From Paenibacillus silvestris (GTDB taxonomy: Bacteria > Bacillota > Bacilli > Paenibacillales > NBRC-103111): 64,000 nucleotides of DNA. The stretch's first letter is position 1; each line of letters begins with the position of its first letter. Shown here in pieces: positions 49,303-57,807 of the stretch. Made by a program: the position numbers and the translations under genes. The stretch spans positions 496,001 to 560,000 of the forward strand of contig NZ_WTUZ01000040.1 in assembly GCF_009882985.1 (NCBI RefSeq). The letters run 5' to 3'. The notes under the pieces were generated by a model, which was not told the origin of the DNA, did no database searches, and saw only the letters and a program-made list of their open reading frames with translations.

Positions 49303-49350
49303 CGAACATCTGTTCTGTTTTATTATAAAACCAATGCGAACAGATGTCCA
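49303..49350 (-). promoter_or_regulatory. tag promoter flanked by two LexA-like boxes
   Basis: On the minus strand TGGACA (49345-49350), 17-base spacer, TATAAT (49322-49327). Boxes CGAACATCTGTTCT (49303-49316) and CGAACAGATGTCCA (49337-49350) are LexA-like; the upstream one coincides with the -35. Each matches about 12 of 14 consensus positions on its better strand. Confidence 0.75.
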
Positions 49351-49357
49351 GCTTCGA

Positions 49358-50164
49358 TTAACCACTGGTAAGCAGGTTGTAAAATTGTTTCGTATTGTGC
49401 TGGATCGTTTCCGCCACGATGCTTGACTCTGCATCATGTAAGAGCGCAATTTGCTCAATGACTTTGTGGATCATACCCGGATGCGTTACCTGACCCTCGA
49501 AGATTCCCTCGAACGGCCACGGTCCATCTGTTTCGACCATAAGCAGCTCAAGCGGGTAGCTTCGAACGAGCTCGCGGATTTCTTCTTCATAGAGAACATC
49601 CGGCGTGATCGAAATATAATATCCAGACTGAATCATGCGCTGTACGGTCTGAGGAGATCCTTTGAACCAGTGAAAATGCGCCTTCTGTATACCATGCTTC
49701 TGTAGAAGATCGCATACAATGTCAGCATCTTCATATACCGCATGCAAGACGACAGGCTTTGCTAACTTCGCAGCAAGTTCCAAGAAGCGCTCTAGCAGTC
49801 GAACATAAGGGCTATAGTCAAGTCGTTCTCCTCTCTCTTCCGCTTCGAGCCTCCGATAGTAGGGCAGGCCGATCTCACCTACTGCGACAATGTCATTCGA
49901 GCGCCCGCTTATCCATTCTAACAGCTCCTGAAGCTCTGCCTCACGGGGAATCTCTTGCTCGGGATGATAGCCGTAAGCCGCATACACTTGCTTAGGTGCT
50001 TGTAAGCTCAGCTTTTCAGTCGCCTTACAGGAGGCCAAATGTCTGGAGACCGCGATGAGCGCCTCGACTTGAAACTGATCCAGCTCAGAGACGATCTTCT
50101 GAGCTTCCATTTCTTCATACATATCAAGATGAATATGCGCATCAATGGCTATGTTAGTATTCAT
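49358..50164 (-). CDS. TatD-family metal-dependent hydrolase, last gene of the thiamine operon
   Basis: 268 aa amidohydrolase-fold protein. Metal ligands are visible: AIDAHIHLDMY (HxH), AVGEIGLPYYRR (Glu), KPVVLHAVYEDA (His), AHFHWFKGS (His) and LLMVETDGPWPFEG (Asp). TatD enzymes are usually 3'-5' exonucleases on DNA or RNA. Here the gene overlaps the ABC ATPase of the thiamine-precursor operon by four bases (ATGA), so it is co-translated with transport genes and controlled by the TPP riboswitch. A role in pyrimidine salvage is possible (inference). Start ATG at 50164. Confidence 0.85.
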   Translation of the reverse strand: MNTNIAIDAHIHLDMYEEMEAQKIVSELDQFQVEALIAVSRHLASCKATEKLSLQAPKQVYAAYGYHPEQEIPREAELQELLEWISGRSNDIVAVGEIGLPYYRRLEAEERGERLDYSPYVRLLERFLELAAKLAKPVVLHAVYEDADIVCDLLQKHGIQKAHFHWFKGSPQTVQRMIQSGYYISITPDVLYEEEIRELVRSYPLELLMVETDGPWPFEGIFEGQVTHPGMIHKVIEQIALLHDAESSIVAETIQHNTKQFYNLLTSG

Positions 50165-50925
50165 GATAGGATCTCCTGACGCAGTAAGCTCTGAATATGC
50201 TGGCGCAGCTCGTGAAATTTTGGATCCATCATCACTTTTTCATGTCGTTGGCGCTCAAAGGGTACAATAAACTCCTCGATCACTTGTGCAGGTTTGTTCG
50301 AGAGAACATAGATGCGATCCGATAGGAATATCGCTTCTTCAATGCTGTGAGTCACAAACAGAATGGACCGTTTGTTTTGTTCCCATATATTCAGCAGCCA
50401 AGATTGCATGGCTTGCCTTGTTAATGCGTCCAATGAGCCGAAAGGCTCATCGAGGCACATGACCTCTTGGGGACTGAGCAGAGCCCGCAAGAACGAGACG
50501 CGCTGTTGCATGCCTCCTGACAACACATGCGGCAGCTCGTGCTCATAGCCCCCTAGACCAACCTTAGGCAGCCATTCTCTTGCTTTGTCCAATGCTGCAG
50601 AACGCGATACCCCTGCAACTTCCTGCGAGAGCGCTACGTTCGCTTCAATAGAACGCCAAGGGAATAATGACGACTGCTGCGGCATGTAGCTGATAAGTCC
50701 TTTGGTTCCTGTCACGCTCACCCCATCTAGCCACACCTCGCCTCCGGAAGGAGTGAGGAGCCCGCCAATAATGTGAAACAGTGTGCTTTTCCCGCTTCCA
50801 GATGGCCCAATAATGGACACGAACTCGCCCTCTTTAACATGCAGCGTAACATCACTCAGAACAGGGACACGCTGTTTTTTGCCTGAGAACGTGTGATGTA
50901 TCCCTTTTAGCTCTAATTTGCTCAA
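50161..50925 (-). CDS. thiZ: Thiamine-precursor ABC transporter ATPase (ThiZ-type)
   Basis: 254 aa ATPase of the SsuB/TauB/ThiZ class. Walker A SIIGPSGSGKSTLFHIIGG, Q-loop SYMPQQSSLFPW, signature VLSGGMQQRVSFLRALL, Walker B VMCLDEPFGSLDAL and switch His FVTHSIEEAI are intact. It energises the permease encoded just upstream. TTG start at 50925 with GGGGAG 8 bases upstream. Context with ThiY-like binding protein and TPP riboswitch points to import of HMP or formylaminopyrimidine. The TatD gene overlaps its end. Confidence 0.9.
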   Translation of the reverse strand: MSKLELKGIHHTFSGKKQRVPVLSDVTLHVKEGEFVSIIGPSGSGKSTLFHIIGGLLTPSGGEVWLDGVSVTGTKGLISYMPQQSSLFPWRSIEANVALSQEVAGVSRSAALDKAREWLPKVGLGGYEHELPHVLSGGMQQRVSFLRALLSPQEVMCLDEPFGSLDALTRQAMQSWLLNIWEQNKRSILFVTHSIEEAIFLSDRIYVLSNKPAQVIEEFIVPFERQRHEKVMMDPKFHELRQHIQSLLRQEILS

Positions 50926-50943
50926 ACTCTTTTCTCCCCTTCC

Positions 50944-51711
50944 TTAAGACGATCGTTTCGCGTTCCACCGAACAACGAGCTTTTCCAGCCCTGCAATAAG
51001 CCAAAAGAACAACAAACTAAGCACAACAATGATAATAATAGCGACGAATTCGCGATCTGCGCGAAAACCAGATTTCTGCAAAATCATATAATACCCTAAG
51101 CCGACACCACCGCCCAGCCATTCTGCAATAACAGCTCCCATTACGCTGTATGTAGCGGAAATTTTGAGCCCGGTAAAGAGGAAAGGGAGTGCATGTGGCA
51201 GCTCTAATTTGTAAAATATCTGACGTCTGCTAGCGCCAATCATTTGCATATAATTGTACATGTTGCGATCTGTCTGCATAAATCCATCCAATGTCGACAT
51301 AGTGACAGGGAAGAAACAAACAAGTGCGATTAAGATGATTTTAGGTAAAATGCCGAAACCAAATAATATAATCAGCAGCGGCCCAAGCGCGATAACCGGG
51401 ACATTCTGTGACAGAATGAGGAGCGGATAGAATCCAGCCTTCAGAAAAGGCACGCGATGCAAGCAGCTCGCTACGATAACGCCTCCCGTTACACCAACAA
51501 TAAACCCTATTAACATTAAACGTACTGTAGCAAATGTATGCATCCATACTCGTGCCATGTCCGTAGTGCCGTCCTGCCAGATCTTGAGCGGACTCGGAAG
51601 CAGCCAACTAGCCGTTCCACCCCACGTCACTGCAAGCTGCCAAATAAGCAAGAGAAGGATGACCACAACAATTGGTGGCCACCCTGCTTTCAATCCGTTC
51701 TTCAGTTTCAT
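50944..51711 (-). CDS. thiX: Thiamine-precursor ABC transporter permease (ThiX-type)
   Basis: 255 aa. Six hydrophobic segments, including PIVVVILLLLIWQLAVTWGG at the start and ILLFGFGILPKIILIALVCF, and a SsuC/TauC-type EAA loop (YNYMQMIGASRRQIFYKLEL) are seen. It forms the membrane channel for the operon's import system. GGAG lies 11 bases before the ATG at 51711, and this ATG overlaps the stop of the preceding MTH1187 gene by one base. Specificity is inferred from the riboswitch and binding protein. Confidence 0.9.
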   Translation of the reverse strand: MKLKNGLKAGWPPIVVVILLLLIWQLAVTWGGTASWLLPSPLKIWQDGTTDMARVWMHTFATVRLMLIGFIVGVTGGVIVASCLHRVPFLKAGFYPLLILSQNVPVIALGPLLIILFGFGILPKIILIALVCFFPVTMSTLDGFMQTDRNMYNYMQMIGASRRQIFYKLELPHALPFLFTGLKISATYSVMGAVIAEWLGGGVGLGYYMILQKSGFRADREFVAIIIIVVLSLLFFWLIAGLEKLVVRWNAKRSS

Positions 51712-52001
51712 TATCTGTATTTCTCCGTCAGCTTGTCCATTGATGCGCCAGACGGGTTAAAATATATTTTTACTTGCGAAATCACGTTAGGGCTGCCCAT
51801 CTCAATCATCGCTGCATTCATATCTTGAATGATGAGCATAAGCTGATCGAGCTCCCCTTCCATCGTCGTCTCTAGTGGGGAAACGAAGAATTTCACGCCC
51901 GATTTGGCGATAACTTCAATCGCGCGATCCACATAAGGGATAATATCTTCACCGTTTTTTGTTTTAGGAATAATTTGAATACTTACAAGTGCGTTAGCCA
52001 T
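51711..52001 (-). CDS. MTH1187 family thiamine-binding protein
   Basis: 96 aa ferredoxin-like protein. ANALVSIQIIPKTKNGEDII, YVDRAIEVIAKSGVKFFVSP, LETTMEGELDQLMLIIQDMN and MIEMGSPNVISQVKIYFNPS match MTH1187/YkoF-type thiamine-binding proteins, which bind thiamine or its pyrimidine. It lies 27 bases after thiY and ends overlapping thiX, within the riboswitch operon. Likely a cytoplasmic binding or delivery protein for the imported pyrimidine (inference). GGAAGGAG precedes the ATG. Confidence 0.88.
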   Translation of the reverse strand: MANALVSIQIIPKTKNGEDIIPYVDRAIEVIAKSGVKFFVSPLETTMEGELDQLMLIIQDMNAAMIEMGSPNVISQVKIYFNPSGASMDKLTEKYR

Positions 52002-52028
52002 CGTACATGCTCCTTCCGAATAGAAAAG

Positions 52029-53054
52029 TTATTTCGTACTAGCAGGTAAGAAATTGTTCGTAAACGCAGCGTCTACTTCGAGATTCTTCTCTAAAAGCTT
52101 ATGCTCCAACATCCAGTTCGCATAATTTTCCCATACTTGACGTTTTTGTTCGCCCCAACGAGGTGCATCATCCTGATAACGCGGGCTCAGCCATTTTTGA
52201 CTTGCCATGACAAGTTTTGCATCCAGATCAGGAACAGCTTTGATCAAAATATTTGCGGCATCTTCAGGCTTGCTGATTGCAAATTGATAACCTTTGGCTG
52301 CAGCAGCGGTGAACGCTTTAACTAGCTCCGGCTTCTCTTTGATCAGCTTTTCGCTCGTAGCCAATACGGGTGTATAGTAATCCAGTTTATCCGAATATTT
52401 GTTCAAATAAATCATGTTCAGCGGCTCCCCGCGAAGCTCGGCATCCACACCTGTCCACGCATAGTAGATCCATGCGAAGTCGATATCTCTTTTGACAGCT
52501 GTAAAGTAGTCGGCATCACCGATATTCACAATGTTCACTTTGCTAGGATCGGCTTTCTCGGATTGCATCAAAGAATCAATCATTGCACTTTCAGCCGGTG
52601 CTCCCCAGCCACCGTATGTTTTTCCTTGGAAATCCTTAGGCGACTTAATATTCTTCGCTACCGGAGAAGCAAATCCCGATGTGTTATGCTGAATAACAGC
52701 AGCTATGGAAACGAGGGGTACGCCTTGGATGCGTCCTTGTGTGATGCTTTCTTGGTAAGAGACGCCGAATTCGGCCGCCCCCGAAGCAATCATCGCATCT
52801 GCTCCAGCTTCTCCAGGCGCAATGATTTGCACATTCAATCCTGCCTGTTCAAAGTATCCTTGGTCTTTCGCTACATACAGACCCGTATGGTTGGTGTTCG
52901 GTGTCCAGTCCAGGACAACCTTCACATCTGTTAGCGGCTTAGCCGAAGCGGCCGGGTTAGCAGAATTGGCTGGTTTCGCCTCTTGTTTCCCGCATCCTGC
53001 TGCGAGAACAGTCAAGCTCACGAGCATGAGTGGTGCAATTTTTTTCCAATTCAT
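52029..53054 (-). CDS. thiY: Thiamine-precursor binding lipoprotein (ThiY/NMT1-like)
   Basis: 341 aa. A lipoprotein signal with lipobox LAAGC (Cys near residue 21) is followed by an NMT1/THI5-like domain: VVLDWTPNTNHTGLYVAKDQ, GYFEQAGLNVQII, DAMIASGAAEFGVSYQESIT and YGGWGAPAESAMIDSL. This is the pattern of ThiY, which binds formylaminopyrimidine or HMP. AAAGGGAG lies upstream of the ATG. It is first in the riboswitch operon thiY, MTH1187, thiX, thiZ, tatD-like. Confidence 0.92.
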   Translation of the reverse strand: MNWKKIAPLMLVSLTVLAAGCGKQEAKPANSANPAASAKPLTDVKVVLDWTPNTNHTGLYVAKDQGYFEQAGLNVQIIAPGEAGADAMIASGAAEFGVSYQESITQGRIQGVPLVSIAAVIQHNTSGFASPVAKNIKSPKDFQGKTYGGWGAPAESAMIDSLMQSEKADPSKVNIVNIGDADYFTAVKRDIDFAWIYYAWTGVDAELRGEPLNMIYLNKYSDKLDYYTPVLATSEKLIKEKPELVKAFTAAAAKGYQFAISKPEDAANILIKAVPDLDAKLVMASQKWLSPRYQDDAPRWGEQKRQVWENYANWMLEHKLLEKNLEVDAAFTNNFLPASTK

Positions 53055-53093
53055 AACGTGTTTCCCTCTCCCTTTTATCTATGTAACCACAAG

Positions 53094-53117
53094 AAAAAGC
53101 TCCCGTTATCCGGGAGC
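53094..53117 (-). terminator. Expression-platform terminator of the TPP riboswitch
   Basis: On the minus strand GCTCCCG pairs with CGGGAGC around GATAA, followed by TTTTTC. The 3' arm shares ten bases (ACGGGAGCTT) with the 5' part of the aptamer (53256-53265). Confidence 0.88.
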
Positions 53118-53181
53118 GCCATTGGTAGAAAAGTTATAAACCCATACAAAATTAATAAAATAAAGGAGCATTTTGTGTGAA

Positions 53182-53268
53182 TTCTCTACGCTGGCATTAC
53201 CCAGATCAGATTAACGGTTAGTGACATTTCGGTCACAATCTCAGCCTGACTACTCAAGCTCCCGTGGG
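53182..53268 (-). promoter_or_regulatory. TPP (thi-box) riboswitch
   Basis: Minus-strand landmarks: GGGAGC near the 5' end, GGCTGAGA (about 53239-53246), and CTGATCTGGGTAATGCCAGC with GTAGAGA after it. These are the conserved THI-box elements. A promoter (53288-53316) lies upstream and a terminator (53094-53117) downstream, so TPP should switch off the thiY operon by premature termination. Confidence 0.96.
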
Positions 53269-53287
53269 TTCTTATTGGTTTGATATT

Positions 53288-53316
53288 ACCATACCGCATG
53301 TTCGCTATGAATGCAA
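53288..53316 (-). promoter_or_regulatory. Promoter of the thiamine-precursor operon
   Basis: On the minus strand TTGCAT (53311-53316), 17-base spacer, TATGGT (53288-53293), about 20 bases before the riboswitch. Confidence 0.65.
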
Positions 53317-53354
53317 ACAAAAACCACCATTCCTTTTCACAGAAATCGTGGTTA
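53313..53354 (-). terminator. Terminator after the patatin-like gene
   Basis: AACCAC and GTGGTT arms, followed by TTTGTTT on the minus strand; its T-run overlaps the -35 of the next operon. Confidence 0.75.
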
Positions 53355-53389
53355 TTGTCACAATCATGTTACAATATCCTATCCAAAGG

Positions 53390-54241
53390 TTAATTAATAA
53401 GCCAATCTTTCAACTGTGAGCCCATCCGCTTCGCATCTTGATATCCAAGCTCATGTAAAACTTCGAGTTTCTTCGGATTTTTCTCCATCCGGCCTACAAG
53501 TACTTTGGACGAAGGACGAATCACAATTGCGCTGCCATCGGCTTCCATTTGTCTAACGAGCTCAAGTGTGCCATTATAAATTTCACTGCGATTAACCAGC
53601 ACATCTACGAGGCCATCATACTTAGGGTAGAAGCTTTTGGCTAACCAGCGTTGTTTAAAAGGCGTCTTGCGATAGCCCATTTCTTTGGTTAACACGATGA
53701 TATGTTTTCTGTTTCCATCTGCGACTGATTTCTTCACAGGAATAGGATCTACCAAACCGCCATCAAATAATGTACGGCCATCATAATGAATAGGTTGCGC
53801 TACGAACGGCAGCGAACTTGATGCTTGAACGATCGGCATCGTTTGTTGGTCGAGTTGATGCTTCGTATAATAAACCGGTTCACCTGTATGCGCATCAGTA
53901 GTTCCTATGGCGAATTGCTGAGGTGAACGATAGAAAGCATCATAATCAAATGGCACTAACTTATTGGGCAGTTCATTGAATATGAAATCCATTCCAAAAA
54001 TGCTTTTATGGCGCAATAAATTGCGATAACTTAAATATCGATGATCTCCAATATAGTCAATGGTTACTTTCTTATTGCGACCAGGTTGTTTGGAAATATA
54101 CGAAACCGCGTTGCAGGCACCCGCTGATACACCAACCACATACGGAAAATACAAATCTTGCTCCATAAAGTACTCCAAGACCCCAGCGGTATATACGCCT
54201 CGCATACCCCCGCCTTCCAGTACGAGTCCAATTCCTTCCAT
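53390..54241 (-). CDS. Patatin-like phospholipase
   Basis: 283 aa. The oxyanion loop LVLEGGGMRGVYTAGVLEYF, nucleophile YVVGVSAGACNAVSYIS (Ser in G-x-S-x-G) and catalytic Asp in LFDGGLVDPIPVKK make up the Ser-Asp dyad of bacterial patatins (YjjU-like). It would hydrolyse acyl esters in membrane lipids. No signal peptide. AAGGTGG precedes the ATG. The C-terminal 80 residues (ALVEVRQMEADGSAIVIR-like region) are family-typical. Single gene with its own terminator. Confidence 0.9.
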   Translation of the reverse strand: MEGIGLVLEGGGMRGVYTAGVLEYFMEQDLYFPYVVGVSAGACNAVSYISKQPGRNKKVTIDYIGDHRYLSYRNLLRHKSIFGMDFIFNELPNKLVPFDYDAFYRSPQQFAIGTTDAHTGEPVYYTKHQLDQQTMPIVQASSSLPFVAQPIHYDGRTLFDGGLVDPIPVKKSVADGNRKHIIVLTKEMGYRKTPFKQRWLAKSFYPKYDGLVDVLVNRSEIYNGTLELVRQMEADGSAIVIRPSSKVLVGRMEKNPKKLEVLHELGYQDAKRMGSQLKDWLIN

Positions 54242-54424
54242 GGTGCCACCTTCTTTCTATCTGTCTATAGCCCTTTATTAGCATACAGGAAATGTAAATT
54301 AAAATAAATGCTCCTCCGTCTCCGTAAAAGAGACAAAGAAGCAGGTTCAAGCCATTTTATGATGAGGATTCGGGAATTACCCCAGATAATCCGAGTTTTT
54401 GACCAAATTTAAGTATGCCTATAG

Positions 54425-54469
54425 TAAAAGGCTGCTCACAGGTCTTTCATGACCTTTTGAACAGCCTTA
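54425..54469 (-). terminator. Terminator after the 46-aa gene
   Basis: AAGGCTG pairs with CAGCCTT, with inner GGTC/GACC hairpin, and TTTTAC follows on the minus strand. Confidence 0.8.
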
Positions 54470-54479
54470 CCGCTTTCAA

Positions 54480-54620
54480 CTATGAATTGTTTTTGCTAAT
54501 GTTATTTAAGCTAGGCGGGAATTCTGCAGCATTTTGCTTCGTTAACGTCTGAGCTTCTTCCATCAAGGAAGCGTCATTCTGCTGATTTTTCTTCTTATCA
54601 GGACGATTTACTTTGGTCAT
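54480..54620 (-). CDS. Small hydrophilic protein, 46 aa
   Basis: The protein reads MTKVNRPDKKKNQQNDASLM, then EEAQTLTKQNAAEFPPSLNN ending ISKNNS. GGAGGTG lies before the ATG and a terminator follows, so it is probably real. Lys/Asn/Gln-rich with little hydrophobic content; composition suggests a small spore- or stress-associated protein, but no family is recognised. It lies between the HD-GYP gene and patatin gene in the same orientation as both. Confidence 0.65.
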   Translation of the reverse strand: MTKVNRPDKKKNQQNDASLMEEAQTLTKQNAAEFPPSLNNISKNNS

Positions 54621-54696
54621 TGCCTTCACCTCCATCATCTCCCACCTAGTATGAGAAGGCTGCTGGCTTATTATGCTCTATCGATCCTTAATACCG

Positions 54697-56262
54697 TTAA
54701 CGTTGTTCTCGATAGAACTCTTTAATTGCCAAGAACTCGTCCAAATGCTCAAGAAAAAGATCCACAACTACAGGATCAAAGTGACGGCCGCGTTCTGATT
54801 TCAATAGATCCAGCACGCGATCAAGCTCCCATGCTTTTTTGTAGACACGATCACTGCACAATGCGTCAAACACATCGGCAAGCGCCGTAATACGCCCATA
54901 GAGATGAATATCCTCACCGCGAAGTCCATGGGGATACCCCGAACCATCGAACCGCTCATGGTGCTGCTGCGCAATGATGGCCGCGGCATTCAAGACTTGC
55001 TTGTTCGAATGCTTCAGCATCTCATATCCCAAATTCGAGTGAGTTTTCATAATTTCGAATTCCTCTTGCGTCAAAGGGCCTGGCTTATTCAGAATCGCAT
55101 CCGGAATTCCGACTTTCCCCACATCATGCATCGGAGAAGCTAGCCGAATAACTTCTGCTTCTTGCTCTGACAGCCCGTATTTTGTCGCCAGCAAGCGTGA
55201 ATACTCCGCTACCCGCTTCACATGGTGTCCTGTTTCCCGGGATCTTGTTTCCGTAATTTCACCCATCGTATAAATGATCTCTTGCTGCGTACTTTCCAAT
55301 TCTTCATTCAAGTATATATTCTCAAAAGCAACCGACACGTTCGTACAATAGATATCAATCAAATACCGTTCCCATTCGCTAAGCGCTTTGAATCCGTTCA
55401 TATAGATGACATTTTCCATGCCCATCTTGCTTTGAAAATAAATCACGAAACGGTCAGAGGCAAAGGAGCTTTTTTTTGTTATAAAAGCTTGCTCGATCTC
55501 ACCGAGAACTTGCTCGGGAACAACATCGCGCGCTCTTTCGTCCTGATTGGACGCATAGTCGCCGCTTGCCGCCAAAATGTAAATGTCCTCGACGCCTTTT
55601 GTCACCGCGAAACTGCAATGAATGGCGTTCTTATGCAAATTGACAATCGAGGTCATTTGGGTTAAAACGCCTGAGGCAAACTTCTTCATCGACTGCAGCT
55701 CAAACAATGTTGCTGAAGATTTAATGATTTCCTCCAGGCCTGATCTGCTTTTCTCAATCGTCTTCAAATCGCGGTAAGAACGCAGTGCTGTAACGACGGT
55801 GGTGAACAGCTTTTGAGTCGTCAGTTCGGTCTTCTCTTTGTAATCATTAATGTCATAATCCATGATGACTGTGCGCTCGGGTGCTTGACCGGGCTGACCT
55901 GTACGCAAAATAATTCGTATTGCTGTATTTTTTAATTCTTCGCGTATGTATCTTACAACTTGAAGCCCTGCATCTTCCTGCTCCATCACCACATCGAGCA
56001 AAACTAATGCTGCATTAGGCTGCTGCTGCAGGACTTGTTTGGCTTCTGCTGCAGAAAAAGCACCATGAAACTCCAACTTCCTGCCATCAAACTCAAAATC
56101 CTGCAAAACCATCTTCGTCACTTGATGAATCTGTTTCTCGTCATCGACAATTAAGACAATCCATGGATCCTGTTCCATCCCTACGTCATTTGTGGGAACG
56201 GTCTCTTCCTCATCGGCAAAAAGAAGCTCATCCAGGTCCACTAACCCATCCTGTCTCGTCAT
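54697..56262 (-). CDS. Response regulator with DUF3369 and HD-GYP c-di-GMP phosphodiesterase domain
   Basis: 521 aa. The REC domain (about 34-160) has the acidic pair VLIVDDEKQIHQ and the phospho-acceptor Asp90 in VLLDVVMEQEDAG. DUF3369 (about 165-325) follows, then an HD-GYP domain (about 335-521) with SPMHDVGKVGIPDAILNKPG (HD) and HHERFDGSGYPHGLRGEDI (GYP). HD-GYP enzymes degrade cyclic di-GMP. The ATG overlaps the kinase stop by four bases, so kinase and regulator are coupled. It probably lowers c-di-GMP in response to the kinase signal. Confidence 0.93.
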   Translation of the reverse strand: MTRQDGLVDLDELLFADEEETVPTNDVGMEQDPWIVLIVDDEKQIHQVTKMVLQDFEFDGRKLEFHGAFSAAEAKQVLQQQPNAALVLLDVVMEQEDAGLQVVRYIREELKNTAIRIILRTGQPGQAPERTVIMDYDINDYKEKTELTTQKLFTTVVTALRSYRDLKTIEKSRSGLEEIIKSSATLFELQSMKKFASGVLTQMTSIVNLHKNAIHCSFAVTKGVEDIYILAASGDYASNQDERARDVVPEQVLGEIEQAFITKKSSFASDRFVIYFQSKMGMENVIYMNGFKALSEWERYLIDIYCTNVSVAFENIYLNEELESTQQEIIYTMGEITETRSRETGHHVKRVAEYSRLLATKYGLSEQEAEVIRLASPMHDVGKVGIPDAILNKPGPLTQEEFEIMKTHSNLGYEMLKHSNKQVLNAAAIIAQQHHERFDGSGYPHGLRGEDIHLYGRITALADVFDALCSDRVYKKAWELDRVLDLLKSERGRHFDPVVVDLFLEHLDEFLAIKEFYREQR

Positions 56263-57794
56263 AGCTCTGGCTCCTCCTCTATCGGAATCGTGATCATAAA
56301 CAAACTACCTTGTCCCAGCGTACTGAAGCACTGGATGCCGCCATTCAGCGATTGCGTGACAAGATTATAAACGATATTCATCCCTAAACCGGTACCGCCT
56401 TTGCCGCGGCTAGTCGTAAAGAATGGATCAAAGATATGATCCAGCACCTCCTGCGTCATTCCCTTCCCATCATCGGAATAAGCGAGCAGAATATGATCTT
56501 GGTGCTTTGTAACACGAAGGCTTAAGCTGCCTTCATCCTCTGGCACATAGGCATGATTCAATGAGTTCATCACTAAATTGGTAACAATTTGGGATAAAGC
56601 TCCCGGATATGTATATAAGTTAAGACGATCATCACAATAAATGTCTACACGAAGTCTTGTTTTCTTCAAAGATGGCTTTAAGCTGGCAACAATTCCTTCT
56701 AGATACTCTCTTAAAAGAAACGTACGTTTCACTTCCACGCTCTGATCCACGGAAATTTGCTTAAAGCTGCGCACTAGCGAAGAGGCTCGTTCCAAATTCG
56801 TCAGAACCATAGCATTCGTCTCTCCAATAATAGAAAGAAACTGCTCCAAATCAGACTTTTTCATTTTACCTGTTTCGTATAAGCTCCGGAAATCCTTACT
56901 CTTTTGGTCCAAATAGGTGATCGCGGTAATTCCGATACCAATCGGCGTATTGATTTCGTGTGAGACACCCGCGACAAGGTTCCCCAAGGCTCCCATTTTC
57001 TCTGATTGAACCAATTGATCCTGCGTAATTTGCAGCGTGTTCAGCGCCTGCTGGAGCTCCTGATAACGTTCATCCAGATTTTTAACCATATCGTTAAAGG
57101 CCTCGGATACCTCTGTAATTTCGGGGGAAGTCTGAAACTGCAGCATGGGAAGCTCCCCTCCTTGCTTCACAATCACAGCGGCTTCGCGAAGCTTGCTTAA
57201 CGGTCGAATAACGATTGTACGCAAGATTAGCCACAGCAAAATAGATAAAATGATAGCAATGCTAATCCCTACCGCTAGAATAAGTTTCGTGCGCTTCTTA
57301 AGCAGCAATGTCTCCTCGGAGGAGTCGAAAATGACTTCAACGGCCCCAACGACTACCCCATCTTCCTGCAGCGGTGCAATTAAACGGACTACCGGTTTAT
57401 CGCTTTGCGCCATCGGTACCCGGTCTACGATCGTTTTGTCCTGCTTTGGAATAATAATGCTTGAGGGATCAAGACGCTTACCAACTACCGCGCGATCGGA
57501 AGCAGCTAGAATAGCTCCATCCTTGCTATATAACTTCATTTCGAGTACTCGATTATTTTTATATTGAATATAGTCAAAAATTTGCTGCACATCTGAAACC
57601 GAGCGTGATTCTTCGTAGCGTCCATTGATGGCGATGGTCATGCCGCTAATTTGGCTCACATAAGCTTCTTTGATGGATTGATTTAAACTCATCGTGTCGA
57701 ATACCATCATCGTGGAAATCATAATGACCGTCACGGATGTAATCAGGAATACGATTCGTTTCTGTAAACTGAGCTTCTTTCGCAGTATTGGCAT
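56259..57794 (-). CDS. Membrane sensor histidine kinase
   Basis: 511 aa. TM1 is at about 13-32, an extracytoplasmic sensor of dCache-like size 33-168, TM2 170-192, HAMP-like linker 193-250, coiled-coil then phospho-acceptor His279 in GALGNLVAGVSHEINTPIG. The ATPase domain has NLVMNSLNHAYVPEDEG (N box), YSDDGKGMTQ (G1) and GKGGTGLGMNIVYNLV (G2). It is the cognate kinase of the HD-GYP regulator. A lipoprotein gene lies 13 bases upstream, giving a three-gene operon. AGGAG precedes the ATG. Confidence 0.93.
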   Translation of the reverse strand: MPILRKKLSLQKRIVFLITSVTVIMISTMMVFDTMSLNQSIKEAYVSQISGMTIAINGRYEESRSVSDVQQIFDYIQYKNNRVLEMKLYSKDGAILAASDRAVVGKRLDPSSIIIPKQDKTIVDRVPMAQSDKPVVRLIAPLQEDGVVVGAVEVIFDSSEETLLLKKRTKLILAVGISIAIILSILLWLILRTIVIRPLSKLREAAVIVKQGGELPMLQFQTSPEITEVSEAFNDMVKNLDERYQELQQALNTLQITQDQLVQSEKMGALGNLVAGVSHEINTPIGIGITAITYLDQKSKDFRSLYETGKMKKSDLEQFLSIIGETNAMVLTNLERASSLVRSFKQISVDQSVEVKRTFLLREYLEGIVASLKPSLKKTRLRVDIYCDDRLNLYTYPGALSQIVTNLVMNSLNHAYVPEDEGSLSLRVTKHQDHILLAYSDDGKGMTQEVLDHIFDPFFTTSRGKGGTGLGMNIVYNLVTQSLNGGIQCFSTLGQGSLFMITIPIEEEPEL

Positions 57795-57807
57795 ATGAAA
57801 GAGGCTC

